Positions 1 to 9,160 are shown, counted from the first letter of the stretch. The stretch: 64,000 nucleotides of DNA from Desulfovibrio intestinalis (GCF_014202345.1 NZ_JACHGO010000001.1:248001-312000), one strand, 5' to 3'. The notes: generated from the sequence alone by a model not told the origin. Numbers and translations: made by a program.

Positions 1-11
1 ACGACACATAA
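1..11 (+). CDS. 3' end of an upstream gene (possibly trbL)
   Basis: Only the last two codons and a TAA at 9-11 are visible, ending 10 nt before trbF. In RP4-type operons trbL precedes trbF, so a TrbL C-terminus is likely. This rests on gene order only. Confidence 0.25.
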
Positions 12-21
12 GGCGGTATCT

Positions 22-744
22 ATGTCTTTTTTCAAATCACTAGCGGAACTACCTGGGCGAGAAAAAGGGGGAAGCCCCTACCTGAACGGACGTGAAGAGT
101 GGCTTGAACGCTATGGCTCCTATATCAGCCGTGCGGCGCAATGGCGTATTGTCGCCTTCCTCTGTCTGCTTATCACCAGCGTTTCTATCACTGGCAACGT
201 CATGCAGGTCAGCCAGGCAAAGGCCATTCCCTACATTATTGAAGTGGACGCTCTTGGCAAAGCGGCGGTTGTGGCGCGGGCGGATGCGGCTAGCAAAACT
301 CCGCAGCGGCTGATCCAGGCGGAAATTGCCAAGTGCGTAAGTGATTGGCGCACGGTCACGGCGGACGTGGAACTCCAGCAAAAAATGATCGAGCGGCTTT
401 CCTTTTTCATGGCCGGAAGCGCCAAGGGCGTTTTGCGCCAGTGGTATGAGGCCAACAATCCCTATGAAATCGCCAAGACCGGCAAGCTCGTGCATGTGGA
501 AATCAAAGGGTTGCCGCTGCCAGTCAGTTCTGACTCGTACCGGGTGGAATGGGTTGAAACCGTCCGCAGTCATGCGGGCATCATGTTGGATTCGCACAAT
601 TATGAGGCCACTGTGACAATCCAGATCAACCCGCCCACGGTGGACGCTGTTCTGCTCCGCAATCCGGGTGGTGTATATATTACGGCGCTGTCGGCCGGAA
701 AAGTCCTCGGCGCGCAGACCCCATCCATTCAGAAAGAGCAATGA
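22..744 (+). CDS. trbF: TrbF, conjugative mating-pore protein (VirB8-like)
   Basis: This is a 240-aa inner-membrane component of the type IV secretion/mating channel. A short cytoplasmic N-terminus is followed by one membrane segment at about residues 41-61 (WRIVAFLCLLITSVSI) and then a periplasmic VirB8/TrbF-like domain with YIIEVDALGKA. The length is close to that of RP4 TrbF. AAGGCGGT stands just before the ATG. Its stop overlaps ATG and SD sequence of the following trbG, as expected in a translationally coupled operon. The family assignment is firm and is supported by trbG, a trbH-like gene and trbI downstream. Confidence 0.92.
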   Translation: MSFFKSLAELPGREKGGSPYLNGREEWLERYGSYISRAAQWRIVAFLCLLITSVSITGNVMQVSQAKAIPYIIEVDALGKAAVVARADAASKTPQRLIQAEIAKCVSDWRTVTADVELQQKMIERLSFFMAGSAKGVLRQWYEANNPYEIAKTGKLVHVEIKGLPLPVSSDSYRVEWVETVRSHAGIMLDSHNYEATVTIQINPPTVDAVLLRNPGGVYITALSAGKVLGAQTPSIQKEQ

Positions 745-752
745 GGTCTACC

Positions 753-1670
753 ATGAAAAAGATATTGCTAGCTGTCACCCTTGCGCTCTGCGCCCATACC
801 ACGTTTGCGGCTCAAAATATTCCATCCGGTTATCCTCCGCCCCTAGACGGCATGAGCGCCAGCCAGCCCGTACAGGAAATCGACTATATCAGCTCCAAGG
901 TCGTACCGCTGACCCCGAAGGAAAGAAAGGCTCTCAGCCTTTCCGATGAGTGGGCGCGGCAAAATGTTGATCCGGTTCTGTCCGGCGGCGGCAAGGTGGT
1001 GTACGTCCACGGGGCCAGCCTGCCCACGATTGTGGCAACGCCTATGCAGGTTTCGGATGTGGAGCTTGAGGCCGGAGAGGTGGTCAATGAAATCGTGGTG
1101 GGCGACTCGGCTCGTTGGATGGTGGAATCTGGCTCCGCTGGTTCTGGTCCGGATGCCAAGGTGCATCTATTCATCAAACCTGTGGATGCAGGGCTGGAAA
1201 GCTCCACAGTGATCACCACAAATCGTCGTGCGTACCACTTGCGCCTTGTGTCGCAACGCAAAGGGCACACGCCCTATGTCGGTTTCCTCTATGCGGACTC
1301 CCTGAACCGCCAAAGCGCATCCCGGCAAGCGAAAGAAGCCAAAGAGCGCGAATGGAATTCCACTAATGTAGACGGCCAGCAGGCGGATTTATCCAAGCTC
1401 AATTTTCGTTATGAGGTGAAGGGCAAAGCCGCTTGGAAGCCAGAGCGTGTTTATGATGACGGGCGGCAAACCTTTATCCAACTGCCGAAAAAAACGGCGT
1501 CAGGGGAAATGCCTGTGCTGCTTGTCCGCAAGGGAAGCCGTGATGTGCTGGTTAATTACCGAGTGAAGGATACCGCTATGGTGGTGGACGGACTATTTGA
1601 GCGTATCGCGCTCATTGTCGGTGTGGGCGGCGATCAGGAAAAGGTGGAAGTCATAAGGGGAAACAAGTGA
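753..1670 (+). CDS. trbG: TrbG, mating-pore outer-membrane complex protein (VirB9-like)
   Basis: The protein is 305 aa. It opens with a Sec signal peptide (MKKILLAVTLALCAHTTFAA) and continues as a VirB9/TrbG-type beta domain with the LRLVSQ strand region near the middle. VirB9 proteins form part of the outer-membrane core with VirB7 and VirB10. An in-frame ATG at 741 overlaps the trbF stop. The ATG at 753 is preferred because GAGG lies 6 nt upstream and the signal peptide then starts cleanly. The stop overlaps the next start (TGATG). Confidence 0.9.
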   Translation: MKKILLAVTLALCAHTTFAAQNIPSGYPPPLDGMSASQPVQEIDYISSKVVPLTPKERKALSLSDEWARQNVDPVLSGGGKVVYVHGASLPTIVATPMQVSDVELEAGEVVNEIVVGDSARWMVESGSAGSGPDAKVHLFIKPVDAGLESSTVITTNRRAYHLRLVSQRKGHTPYVGFLYADSLNRQSASRQAKEAKEREWNSTNVDGQQADLSKLNFRYEVKGKAAWKPERVYDDGRQTFIQLPKKTASGEMPVLLVRKGSRDVLVNYRVKDTAMVVDGLFERIALIVGVGGDQEKVEVIRGNK

Positions 1671-2176
1671 TGCGTATCCTCATTTTCCCTTTGCTGCTCA
1701 TGGTGCTACTGGCTTCGGGCTGTGCGGGGCGTGGGTCTGTGGGTTCCTATTGTGGCCCTCTGGCGGAAGGCAAGACCGTTGCTGCTATTGCCGCCGATGC
1801 CGTGGACTTACTATCAAACCTGTATCCTCCGGGGCATACCGCCGTCCACCTCGTCCCGGCCAAAAATGTAGAAAATACTTTTGTACAAGACTTTGAAGGT
1901 GGTTTACGGACAAAAGGCTTTACGCTGGCTCCCGATGCGCGGGCTGATGCTGTGGCAGTGGCCTACACGTTGGATGCGCTTTCCGAGAAAGGCGAAGAAC
2001 GCACATGGTATCTGCAACTCCGCATTTTTGACAGCAAAACAGATGGCATATCCATCGCACGGGCCTACACCCCCAGCGGCCAGCCGGAAGCCGGACAAAG
2101 TCGCACGGAAACCGCACTCAAGCGTTCCATGCTGGAAGAAGTCACGGACACCACCCGCAACGCTCTTTTCGAGTAG
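1670..2176 (+). CDS. trbH: TrbH-like conjugative transfer lipoprotein
   Basis: This is a 168-aa predicted lipoprotein. A hydrophobic signal ends in the lipobox LASGC (Cys at about residue 18), so acylation and outer-membrane anchoring are expected. Its place between trbG and trbI, and its size, match TrbH of RP4, the VirB7-position lipoprotein. Sequence alone gives only the lipoprotein call, and the name relies on position. It begins at the ATG overlapping the trbG stop, and a GTG one codon upstream is less likely. It ends 8 nt before trbI. Confidence 0.75.
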   Translation: MRILIFPLLLMVLLASGCAGRGSVGSYCGPLAEGKTVAAIAADAVDLLSNLYPPGHTAVHLVPAKNVENTFVQDFEGGLRTKGFTLAPDARADAVAVAYTLDALSEKGEERTWYLQLRIFDSKTDGISIARAYTPSGQPEAGQSRTETALKRSMLEEVTDTTRNALFE

Positions 2177-2184
2177 GGGGCGAT

Positions 2185-3411
2185 ATGTCTGCTACAAGCC
2201 CCAACAGTCTGGAACCGACAAAAACGATCAATGCCGCCCGCATGAGCAAGTGGCCGCTCTATGCCGTGCTGCTGGCCGGGCTGCTCCTGTTCGGCATACT
2301 GGTTTACAGCGTGAACTTTGCCCACAATCAGGAAGAGGAACAAGGCGGCACTCCCAAGGTAGATATCAAGGAGGAAGAAAAACCGCTGCTGATGGGTGAA
2401 GGGCGCGGCCTTGCCTTGGCTCCCCCTGCTGGTTCACCCGCTGTCATGCAGCCGGATAGACCTACGCAGAATGTCGCAAGCCGGGAACCGCTGATCGTGG
2501 TGCAATCCGACAAAGGCCAGTCCGACAACTACCGGCAGGAATTGGAAAACCTCCGGCGTATGAAGGCGCAAGCCCATCTGACCGCGCTTTCGGCTCCCCT
2601 TGGCGTGAAAAAGGCCAGCCAGCCAAATGCAGGTCCGGTTCCCTATACGGATTCCGGTTCTGCCCCTGGTAAATCTTCCATGCCTATGCCCGTCGATCCG
2701 TATGGTGTTCGGGAAAGCTCCTATGACCCGAATGCGGACAAGGACAAAGAGGCATTCTTTGATCGGGCCGGGAAAGATACAAGCTGGATTTTGCCTCACC
2801 CGCGCATGGCCGGGCAAAAGTATGAAGTCAAAACAGGCGCGGTGATTCCCAGTGTCATGGTGACGGGCATCAATTCTGATCTGCCCGGCAACATCATTGC
2901 CCAAGTGTCGCAAAACGTCTTTGATTCGGCCACGGGCAATCACTTACTGCTGCCCCAAGGGGCAAAGCTCTTCGGCGTGTACGATTCCCGCGTGATCTAT
3001 GGACAGGAACGGGTCCTGGTCGCCTGGAATCGCGTGATGTTCCCTGATGGCTCGGCTGTTACCCTTGGAGCCATGCCCGGTTCGGATATGGCGGGCAACG
3101 CCGGATACACAGATGAGGTGAACAACCATTATTTCCGCATTTTCGGTTCCGCAGTGTTGATGAGCATGATGTCTGGTGGCATGGCTTTTACAATGGATTC
3201 GTTGGATAATAGTGCTTCTAACAGGGACAAGCCAACTCTCCAGAATGAAATGGGTTCCGCACTAGCCGCGCAACTTGGACAGACCACGCTCCAACTCCTG
3301 CAAAAGAATCTGAACATCAAGCCCTCACTAGAAATCCGACCAGGCTACCAGTTTAACGTCATCGTCACCAAAGATATGGTATTTGAGCGGCCTTATCGAC
3401 CTCAGAGATGA
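2185..3411 (+). CDS. trbI: TrbI, mating-pore protein (VirB10-like)
   Basis: The protein is 408 aa. A cytoplasmic N-terminus precedes one membrane segment at about 24-46 (WPLYAVLLAGLLLFGILVYSV). A Pro-rich periplasmic linker follows, then the C-terminal VirB10/TrbI beta-barrel domain with LLPQGAKLFGVYDSRV and VLVAWNRVMFPDGS. VirB10 proteins bridge the inner and outer membranes and sense energy from the coupling ATPase. GGGGGCGAT precedes the ATG. It is the last gene of the visible trb run, because AT-rich cargo follows before traG. Confidence 0.93.
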   Translation: MSATSPNSLEPTKTINAARMSKWPLYAVLLAGLLLFGILVYSVNFAHNQEEEQGGTPKVDIKEEEKPLLMGEGRGLALAPPAGSPAVMQPDRPTQNVASREPLIVVQSDKGQSDNYRQELENLRRMKAQAHLTALSAPLGVKKASQPNAGPVPYTDSGSAPGKSSMPMPVDPYGVRESSYDPNADKDKEAFFDRAGKDTSWILPHPRMAGQKYEVKTGAVIPSVMVTGINSDLPGNIIAQVSQNVFDSATGNHLLLPQGAKLFGVYDSRVIYGQERVLVAWNRVMFPDGSAVTLGAMPGSDMAGNAGYTDEVNNHYFRIFGSAVLMSMMSGGMAFTMDSLDNSASNRDKPTLQNEMGSALAAQLGQTTLQLLQKNLNIKPSLEIRPGYQFNVIVTKDMVFERPYRPQR

Positions 3412-3543
3412 TCATTTCTTCCTGTTGTCGATGTCTCTGGCTACGCGTCATCCGACGGACTCTACACATAAAATTTTATATGCTAAGTACCAGTTTGGGT
3501 AGAAGCTTAAATAGTGGGTTTCAAGTCAGTATAAGGAGTTTGT

Positions 3544-4086
3544 ATGAGAGTTCCTCAGAGAAGCATGCTTTTGGCGTCCAGACTAAATCAACGAGCAAAA
3601 GAGTTTTTTATTTCTGCTGAATCGTTGAGAGCAAATTTTTCAGCAGTAGTGCACGTTATAGATTATTGTACAGCTTTATCTTTCGAACTAAATCTGAAGT
3701 CAATCCTTGCTGTGCGTGGTGTGATTGCAGGTGAAGAAGTGGATAAGGCGCATCGTCATCATGACATAATTAAGTTTTTTAAGGAATGTAATATTGTATT
3801 TGAAAATAGTAAGAGTAGTGAACTTGTGGAATATTACAACTTAATTTTAAATGGGATAGGGAGGTACTCCACAACAACAAAAGGGGATAGAGGAAAGCTT
3901 GATGCCGCATTATCTGGGATGTATAAAAAAATACCTAATTTTTTTAATACGCCAGAAAAAAACTGTATATATGAAATAAATCCAGAAAGTGGTATAGTTG
4001 ACGATAGTTATAAGAAAATTTGGAACACACTCGATAATATTTTTAGGACAGAATATATTGCAGCCCAAGAAGGTTTAACGTCCTAG
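3544..4086 (+). CDS. AT-rich cargo protein of unknown function, possibly HEPN-like helical
   Basis: The function is not recognised. The 180-aa protein appears all-helical, with ALSFELNLKSILAVRG followed by RHHDIIKFFKEC. That spacing recalls HEPN-like or abortive-infection-type helical domains, but no clear Rx4-6H pair confirms it. The ATG has AAGGAG 5 nt upstream. Base composition is far more AT-rich than the flanking trbI and traG, so it was probably acquired as cargo inside the transfer operon. A GC-rich repeat (4101-4139) lies directly after it and before traG. Confidence 0.55.
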   Translation: MRVPQRSMLLASRLNQRAKEFFISAESLRANFSAVVHVIDYCTALSFELNLKSILAVRGVIAGEEVDKAHRHHDIIKFFKECNIVFENSKSSELVEYYNLILNGIGRYSTTTKGDRGKLDAALSGMYKKIPNFFNTPEKNCIYEINPESGIVDDSYKKIWNTLDNIFRTEYIAAQEGLTS

Positions 4087-4100
4087 TCATCCTTATTGAT

Positions 4101-4139
4101 TGCGGGCTATGTGCTCCAACCCCGCGCCGCTTGACGGCC
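4101..4139 (+). repeat. diverged copy of the ICE intergenic repeat, upstream of traG
   Basis: This copy has the same layout as the copies at 9130 and 10551: TGCGGGC, CTCC/CCCC, CGCGCCG and then TGACGGCC. It is diverged in the middle. It directly precedes the traG ribosome binding site. The traG and topoisomerase starts also share the downstream GTCATGTGC sequence. Confidence 0.55.
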
Positions 4140-4155
4140 TCCACAAGAGGACGTC

Positions 4156-6186
4156 ATGTGCGCGAAAAAAGTTCAATACGGTTTGAGGGAGAAATCCCCT
4201 CAAAAAACGCCGCTACGCTGGCTGTATCTGCCGTTCATACTGCTGCTCGGTATTGGCAACATGGTTCTGGCGACTCAGCGCATAGCGGCGTTTTTTGGGT
4301 ATCAGGCCGCTCTCGGCCAGCCGTGGGGAGTCGCCTTTGGCCTTCTGTGGTATGCCCCGTGGTCGGTCTTTGCCTGGCAAGAGCGGCTTGGGGCAAGCGA
4401 TTCCAACGGTTTTATTGATCAGGCCATTGCCCACAGCCAGGCTCTTTTCCTGCTTCCTCAATTCGTCATCATTGGCGTCTGGCTCTGTTTTCAGAAAAAA
4501 TTGCGATCTAATGCCAATCTGCATGGCTCGGCGCGGTGGGCGGAAGAGCGCGAAATCCGCACAATGGGCTACTTTGATGGCAAGGGCGTTTATGTAGGCG
4601 GCTGGCTGAAAAAATATGCCGGGGTCGCACTCCTACTGCGAAAGCTCAAATCCCGGCCCGAAGAAACACAGCTCTACCTCCGGCACAACGGCCCGGAACA
4701 CCTCATAGTCTTTGCGCCTACACGTTCGGGCAAGGGGGTGGGCCTGATTCTGCCCACACTCCTGGCCTGGGAAGGCTCCAGCATCGTTCTTGATATTAAA
4801 GGCGAAAACTGGGCTTTAACTGCCGGGTGGCGCAAATCCCAAGATCAGATCGTTTTGCGTTTCGACCCCTCCGATCCTTCCGGCGCGTCGGCCCGCTTCA
4901 ATCCCCTGGAAGAACTCCGCCTCGATACGCTGCTGGCGATACCGGACGTGCAGAATATGGCTGCCATGCTGGTTGACCCCACTGGCAAGGGGCTGGAAGA
5001 CCATTGGAGCAAGGCGGCTTTCGCCATGCTCGGTGGGGCGATTCTGCATTGCTGCATTATGACCCGTCACGCCCAAAAGCGGACGGCAACCCTCTATGAT
5101 CTCTCCTGCATGTTGGCGGACGAGAGCCGCACCATTCAAGACCTGTTCAAAGAAATGGTGGAAACGGATCACGCCGTGCTGCTTCAGGAGATATTCCCCG
5201 GCGCTGAAAGCGGTGACAAAGCGCATATCTTTATCGCCAGTTCCGCCAGAGAGCTGTTGAATAAGGCGGAAAACGAAGCCAGCGGCGTGGTTTCCACGGC
5301 TTTGACCAATCTTGCGCTCTACCGCGATCCGGTGGTGGCTCTGAACACCGCTTCTTGCGATTTTCTTATCCATGACCTGATGAACCATGAAAAGCCGGTG
5401 AATCTGTATCTTGTCATATCCCCTGCGGATATTGACCGGATGCGGCCCCTCCTGCGGCTCATGGTGGATATGATTGTGCGCCGTATCTGCGCCAAGATGG
5501 AGTTTGCGGACGGCGTAAGTGTGGCCGGGTACAAACACCGCCTTCTGCTCCTGCTGGACGAGTTCACCAGTCTGGGCAAGCTACCAATCATGGAAAAGGC
5601 GTTGGCCTATATCGCCGGATACGGCGGCAAGGTCTACATCATTGTTCAGGACATTACCCAAATGAACGCCGTGTACGGCAAGGATAACGCTCTCATGGCG
5701 AACTGCCATGTTCGCATTGCTTACGCCCCCAACACCATTGAAACGGCCAAAATTATTTCCGATATAACTGGCAAAACCACTGTTGTGGAAGAAAAAGTTT
5801 CTCTCTCCGGTTCAAGAACCGGGCATATGAAAAACGCCTCGGTCAACGTCTCCGAAACGGCCCGGCCCCTGCTCACGCCTGACGAGTGCATGAGGCTCCC
5901 CGGCCCGGAGAAGGATTCACTGGGCAAGGTGGTCAAACCCGGCGATATGCTGATTTTCACCACCGGGCAGTCGCCTATCTACGGTCGGCAAATTCTCTTT
6001 TTCTTCGATCCGGTTTTCTCGGCTCGCGCAAAAATCCCCGTTCCCGGCCTGACACCTCAATACCAAAGCGGGGTATCGGATTCCATTTATGCGCCGCGTC
6101 CTGCGGCGTGGTATGCCGCAACGCCAGCTCCCGCCGCAATCTCTGAAAAGAAAGAGGCTTCCAGTGAGCAGTATTTCGTTGAGTAG
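4156..6186 (+). CDS. traG: TraG/VirD4 type IV coupling protein
   Basis: This 676-aa inner-membrane ATPase links the relaxosome to the mating pore. Two or three N-terminal membrane segments (about 17-36, 55-75 and 92-110) precede the ATPase core. Walker A is APTRSGKG (from residue 187) and Walker B is LLLLLDEF (Asp468). The family motif DIKGEN is also present. Length and layout match RP4 TraG. The ATG at 4156 follows AGAGGA with 5 nt spacing. The C-terminus overlaps the start of the traF-like gene. Confidence 0.95.
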   Translation: MCAKKVQYGLREKSPQKTPLRWLYLPFILLLGIGNMVLATQRIAAFFGYQAALGQPWGVAFGLLWYAPWSVFAWQERLGASDSNGFIDQAIAHSQALFLLPQFVIIGVWLCFQKKLRSNANLHGSARWAEEREIRTMGYFDGKGVYVGGWLKKYAGVALLLRKLKSRPEETQLYLRHNGPEHLIVFAPTRSGKGVGLILPTLLAWEGSSIVLDIKGENWALTAGWRKSQDQIVLRFDPSDPSGASARFNPLEELRLDTLLAIPDVQNMAAMLVDPTGKGLEDHWSKAAFAMLGGAILHCCIMTRHAQKRTATLYDLSCMLADESRTIQDLFKEMVETDHAVLLQEIFPGAESGDKAHIFIASSARELLNKAENEASGVVSTALTNLALYRDPVVALNTASCDFLIHDLMNHEKPVNLYLVISPADIDRMRPLLRLMVDMIVRRICAKMEFADGVSVAGYKHRLLLLLDEFTSLGKLPIMEKALAYIAGYGGKVYIIVQDITQMNAVYGKDNALMANCHVRIAYAPNTIETAKIISDITGKTTVVEEKVSLSGSRTGHMKNASVNVSETARPLLTPDECMRLPGPEKDSLGKVVKPGDMLIFTTGQSPIYGRQILFFFDPVFSARAKIPVPGLTPQYQSGVSDSIYAPRPAAWYAATPAPAAISEKKEASSEQYFVE

Positions 6187-6679
6187 CGTGCTGCGGCGGG
6201 CGCTGTTCGCCGTGATCGGACTGGCTCTGACCCTCGTCCTGTTTTTTTGTGCGGGCCTGCGCTTCAACCCCACACCGTCTTTGCCCAAGGGCATCTATTG
6301 CCTTGTTTCCGAAGCTCCAACAAAAAATAATCTGGTGAGTTTTTGCTTGGAAGGCGAGTTCGCGGAATTGGCTTTGGAGCGCGGCTATCTGGAACCTGGT
6401 TCCTGTCCCTCCGGGCTGCGGCCTTTGCTCAAACGTCTGGCCGCGCTGCCGGGCGACTTTGTTGATCCTTCCGCATTCCCGATCCGCGCCGTGGACAGTC
6501 AGGGACGGCCCATGCCGTCGGCTCTGCTTCCGTGGATGTCGGGTGTCGTGCCTTCCGGCATGGCGTTGGTGCTGGCCGATCATCCCGGCAGTTTCGACAG
6601 CCGCTATTTCGGGTTCGTTCCGCTGGAAAGCCTCCAATGGGTCGAACCTGTTTTTGTTTTTACCCCAAAAGGAAATTGA
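6164..6679 (+). CDS. traF: TraF-like conjugative peptidase (signal peptidase S26 family)
   Basis: The protein is 171 aa from the GTG at 6164, which overlaps the end of traG. One membrane anchor lies at about 15-34. A serine-containing SLPKGIYCLV segment is the S26 nucleophile region, and LLKRLAALPGD carries the catalytic Lys box. RP4 TraF matures and cyclises the TrbC pilin. An ATG at 6089 would extend the protein deep into traG with an Arg-rich tail, so the GTG is preferred. The neighbours traG and primase match the RP4 Tra1 order. Confidence 0.85.
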   Translation: MSSISLSSVLRRALFAVIGLALTLVLFFCAGLRFNPTPSLPKGIYCLVSEAPTKNNLVSFCLEGEFAELALERGYLEPGSCPSGLRPLLKRLAALPGDFVDPSAFPIRAVDSQGRPMPSALLPWMSGVVPSGMALVLADHPGSFDSRYFGFVPLESLQWVEPVFVFTPKGN

Positions 6680-6681
6680 CC

Positions 6682-6888
6682 ATGCAAGACAAAGAATATT
6701 TACGCGCTGCGGCAAAAGTCATTGCGCGGCAGATTGAAGGCAATGTCGTAATTTACGGTGTCCCGCTTGACCCTGACGTTGCGGACTATATGGGGGCTTT
6801 CCCTGAAGAGGCCATCACGCTGGCTGACATGGTGGAAGACGGCCTTCTGACGGTCACCGATTCCGGGGAGGTGGTCTATGTCGGCTAA
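6682..6888 (+). CDS. small conserved ICE protein, unknown function
   Basis: This is a 68-aa acidic protein (MQDKEYLRAAAKVIARQ and following) that begins 3 nt after the traF stop, with AAAAGGAAA upstream. It overlaps the next gene by 11 nt, so it is almost certainly translated in the same operon. No recognised domain is visible. Confidence 0.65.
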   Translation: MQDKEYLRAAAKVIARQIEGNVVIYGVPLDPDVADYMGAFPEEAITLADMVEDGLLTVTDSGEVVYVG

Positions 6889-9121
6889 CACCAAAACCGG
6901 CACTCAGAAGCCGCAGAAGCCGAAGCGTCCCCCGTTCCATGAAGAGTTTGCCAGCAAAATCATTGAACGCCTCCAGCAAGGCACAGCCCCGTGGCAAGTT
7001 CCCTGGACGCCGGGGAAAGTCTCTCTGGTTCCCCACAATCCCGCCTCCGGCACTGTGTACCGGGGCATGAACCGGGTGCATCTGGCGCTTTCCGGCTATG
7101 ACGATCCGCGCTGGATGACGCTGAAACAGGCCAATGACAACGGTTACAGCATTTTGCCCGGCAGCAAGGCCACACCGGTGGTCTATTTTCAGTTCACCGA
7201 AGAAAAAGACAAGCTGGATAAAGAGGGTAAGCCCGTCCTTAATGCCGACGGCAAGCCGGAAAAAGAAAAGGTGGAATTGGATAAACCCATTGTCCGTTTC
7301 GCCCACGTGTTCAATGCCGAACAGGTTGACGGCATTCCTCCGCTCCAGCTCACGGATAAAGCCTATGAGTGGGAACCCATTGAAAAGGCGGAAAACATCC
7401 TTGCCGCTTCCGGCGCGATCATAAAACACGATCAGAGCAACCGGGCCTTTTATCGGCGTATGGAAGACGCCATTCATCTGCCGCCCAAGGAAAACTTTGA
7501 CGCGCCGGATAAATACTATGCAACGGCCTTGCACGAGTTGGGCCACTGGACAGGTGAAGAAAACCGTCTGAACCGTGAGTTTGGCCCCTTGGGTTCGGAA
7601 ACATATGCGCGGGAAGAGCTGCGGGCGGAAATCGCCTCGTGGATGCTCGGACAGGAAATCGGCATCGGCCACGATCCCGGCCAACATGCCGCCTATGTGC
7701 AGTCATGGATTCAAGCCCTGAAAGAAGACCCCTATGAAGTTGTGCGAGCTTGCCGGGACGCGGAAAAAATCAAGGAATACGTCTTTGACCTGGAGCGGAA
7801 AAAGGAACTCCGGCAGGAAGGCCCGGAACAGGTTGTGCAGCCGGAGAAGTCTGCGCAACGAGGAAAATCCTTTGAAAAAAGGGAGCAAATAGCCGCTATG
7901 GGTGTTCCTGCGAATCCGGCTCCGGAGAAAACCTTCCTTGCCGTTCCGTATCGGGAAAAAGAGCGGGCCAAGAAGTTCGGCGCGAAGTGGGACAAGGAAA
8001 ACAAGCTCTGGTTTGCGCCGGAAGGAACCGACCTCACGCCGCTGGCGAGATGGGTTCCAGAAAAGACGCCGGAAAAAGCCCTAGCGCCGGAACTATTTTT
8101 GTCTCCAAAAGAAGAGTTTGCCAATGCTCTGGAACAAGCCGGGCTGGATTTGCGCGGCAAAGCGCCGATCATGGATGGGCAGATACATCGTGTTCCGCTC
8201 ATCGGCAGGAACGGCGGCGACCTTGACGGCGCATACTGCGGCTATCTTGATGAACGGCCTGCTGGCTGGGTGCATAATTTCAGTGCCGGCGAAAAAACGA
8301 CCTGGGTTGCCACGGGCCACACTCTGAGCAAGGAAGAGGTGGAGGCCCAACGCATCGAAATTGCCAGAAAGCAGGAAGAACGCCAGCGGTTTATTCTGGA
8401 GCGCCAGCAAAAGACGGCGCGGGACGCTCATGCGGAATGGATCGCTCATGATTGGGCCTCTGCCGACAACCCATATTTGCAGGCCAAGGGCGTTCAGCCT
8501 TTTGGTGTGCGTGAGAAGGTGGACGGCACTCTGCTGGTTCCCGTTATGACGGTGGACAAGGAACTGCGCGGCCTGCAAACCATCACCCAGGATGGCACAA
8601 AGAGTTTCATGTACGGGATGGAGAAAAACGGCAACTTCCACATGTTTGTCAATCCCGACAAAGACCTTTCCAAAGATTTGGCCCACGGGGAAATCATTCT
8701 GGCCGAAGGCTACGCCACAGGGGCGACGCTGCACATGGCAACGGAAAAGCCCGTGGCCGTGGCCTTTGACGCGGGCAATCTAGAACCTGTAGCCAAAAAA
8801 CTGCGGGAAAAATTCCCCAATGCCGCGATCACTATCTGCGCCGACAATGATCATCAGCATACGCGACGAACGCCGGAGGGGACAGAACCCTGGAACAAGG
8901 GGGTGGAACTAGCTCAAAGAGCCGCTCAAGAGATCGGGGGCAAGGTCGTGGCTCCGGTCTTCACTGATGAAGAACGGGCAAAGGGGTTGACGGACTTTAA
9001 CGATTTGCACCAGTCGCGTGGCCTAGATGAAGTGAAACGGCAAGTGGGCCTCGTTCTGCAGAAAGGCGTTGACCGGAAGAAATCACACCCTCAAGAGATG
9101 GAAAGGGGTATGAGCCTCTAA
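6878..9121 (+). CDS. ArdC/TraC-like fusion: ssDNA-binding/zincin, DUF5710-like and TOPRIM primase domains
   Basis: This 747-aa multidomain protein belongs to the leading-region or primase type found on conjugative elements. Residues about 15-150 are ArdC N-terminal-like (binds ssDNA). HELGH at 219-223 is a zincin metalloprotease motif of the ArdC kind. Around 350-400, a DUF5710-like segment has AVPYREKERAKKFGAKWD. The C-terminal part is TOPRIM-like, with Glu610 in LAEGYATG and D656-N-D658. ArdC proteins protect incoming DNA from restriction, and TraC-type primases prime the transferred strand. It overlaps the 68-aa gene before it. Confidence 0.82.
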   Translation: MSANTKTGTQKPQKPKRPPFHEEFASKIIERLQQGTAPWQVPWTPGKVSLVPHNPASGTVYRGMNRVHLALSGYDDPRWMTLKQANDNGYSILPGSKATPVVYFQFTEEKDKLDKEGKPVLNADGKPEKEKVELDKPIVRFAHVFNAEQVDGIPPLQLTDKAYEWEPIEKAENILAASGAIIKHDQSNRAFYRRMEDAIHLPPKENFDAPDKYYATALHELGHWTGEENRLNREFGPLGSETYAREELRAEIASWMLGQEIGIGHDPGQHAAYVQSWIQALKEDPYEVVRACRDAEKIKEYVFDLERKKELRQEGPEQVVQPEKSAQRGKSFEKREQIAAMGVPANPAPEKTFLAVPYREKERAKKFGAKWDKENKLWFAPEGTDLTPLARWVPEKTPEKALAPELFLSPKEEFANALEQAGLDLRGKAPIMDGQIHRVPLIGRNGGDLDGAYCGYLDERPAGWVHNFSAGEKTTWVATGHTLSKEEVEAQRIEIARKQEERQRFILERQQKTARDAHAEWIAHDWASADNPYLQAKGVQPFGVREKVDGTLLVPVMTVDKELRGLQTITQDGTKSFMYGMEKNGNFHMFVNPDKDLSKDLAHGEIILAEGYATGATLHMATEKPVAVAFDAGNLEPVAKKLREKFPNAAITICADNDHQHTRRTPEGTEPWNKGVELAQRAAQEIGGKVVAPVFTDEERAKGLTDFNDLHQSRGLDEVKRQVGLVLQKGVDRKKSHPQEMERGMSL

Positions 9122-9129
9122 TTCTTACT

Positions 9130-9160
9130 TCTGCGGGCCTCGCGCCCCAATCTCGCGCCG
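9130..9160 (+). repeat. 31-nt direct repeat, left copy flanking HEPN cargo
   Basis: A perfect 31-nt match to 10551-10581, beginning TCTGCGGGCCTCGCGCCCCA. It lies 8 nt after the primase stop. It and the second copy bracket the AT-rich gene at 9349-10533. Confidence 0.85.

Noticed and set aside
49..741. 230-codon minus-strand frame opposite trbF
   Set aside because: It is antisense to a clear trbF and has no ribosome site, no family match and an Arg/His-rich composition typical of shadow frames.
4816..5538. 240-codon minus-strand frame opposite traG
   Set aside because: It is antisense to the conserved ATPase core and has no start signal or domain.
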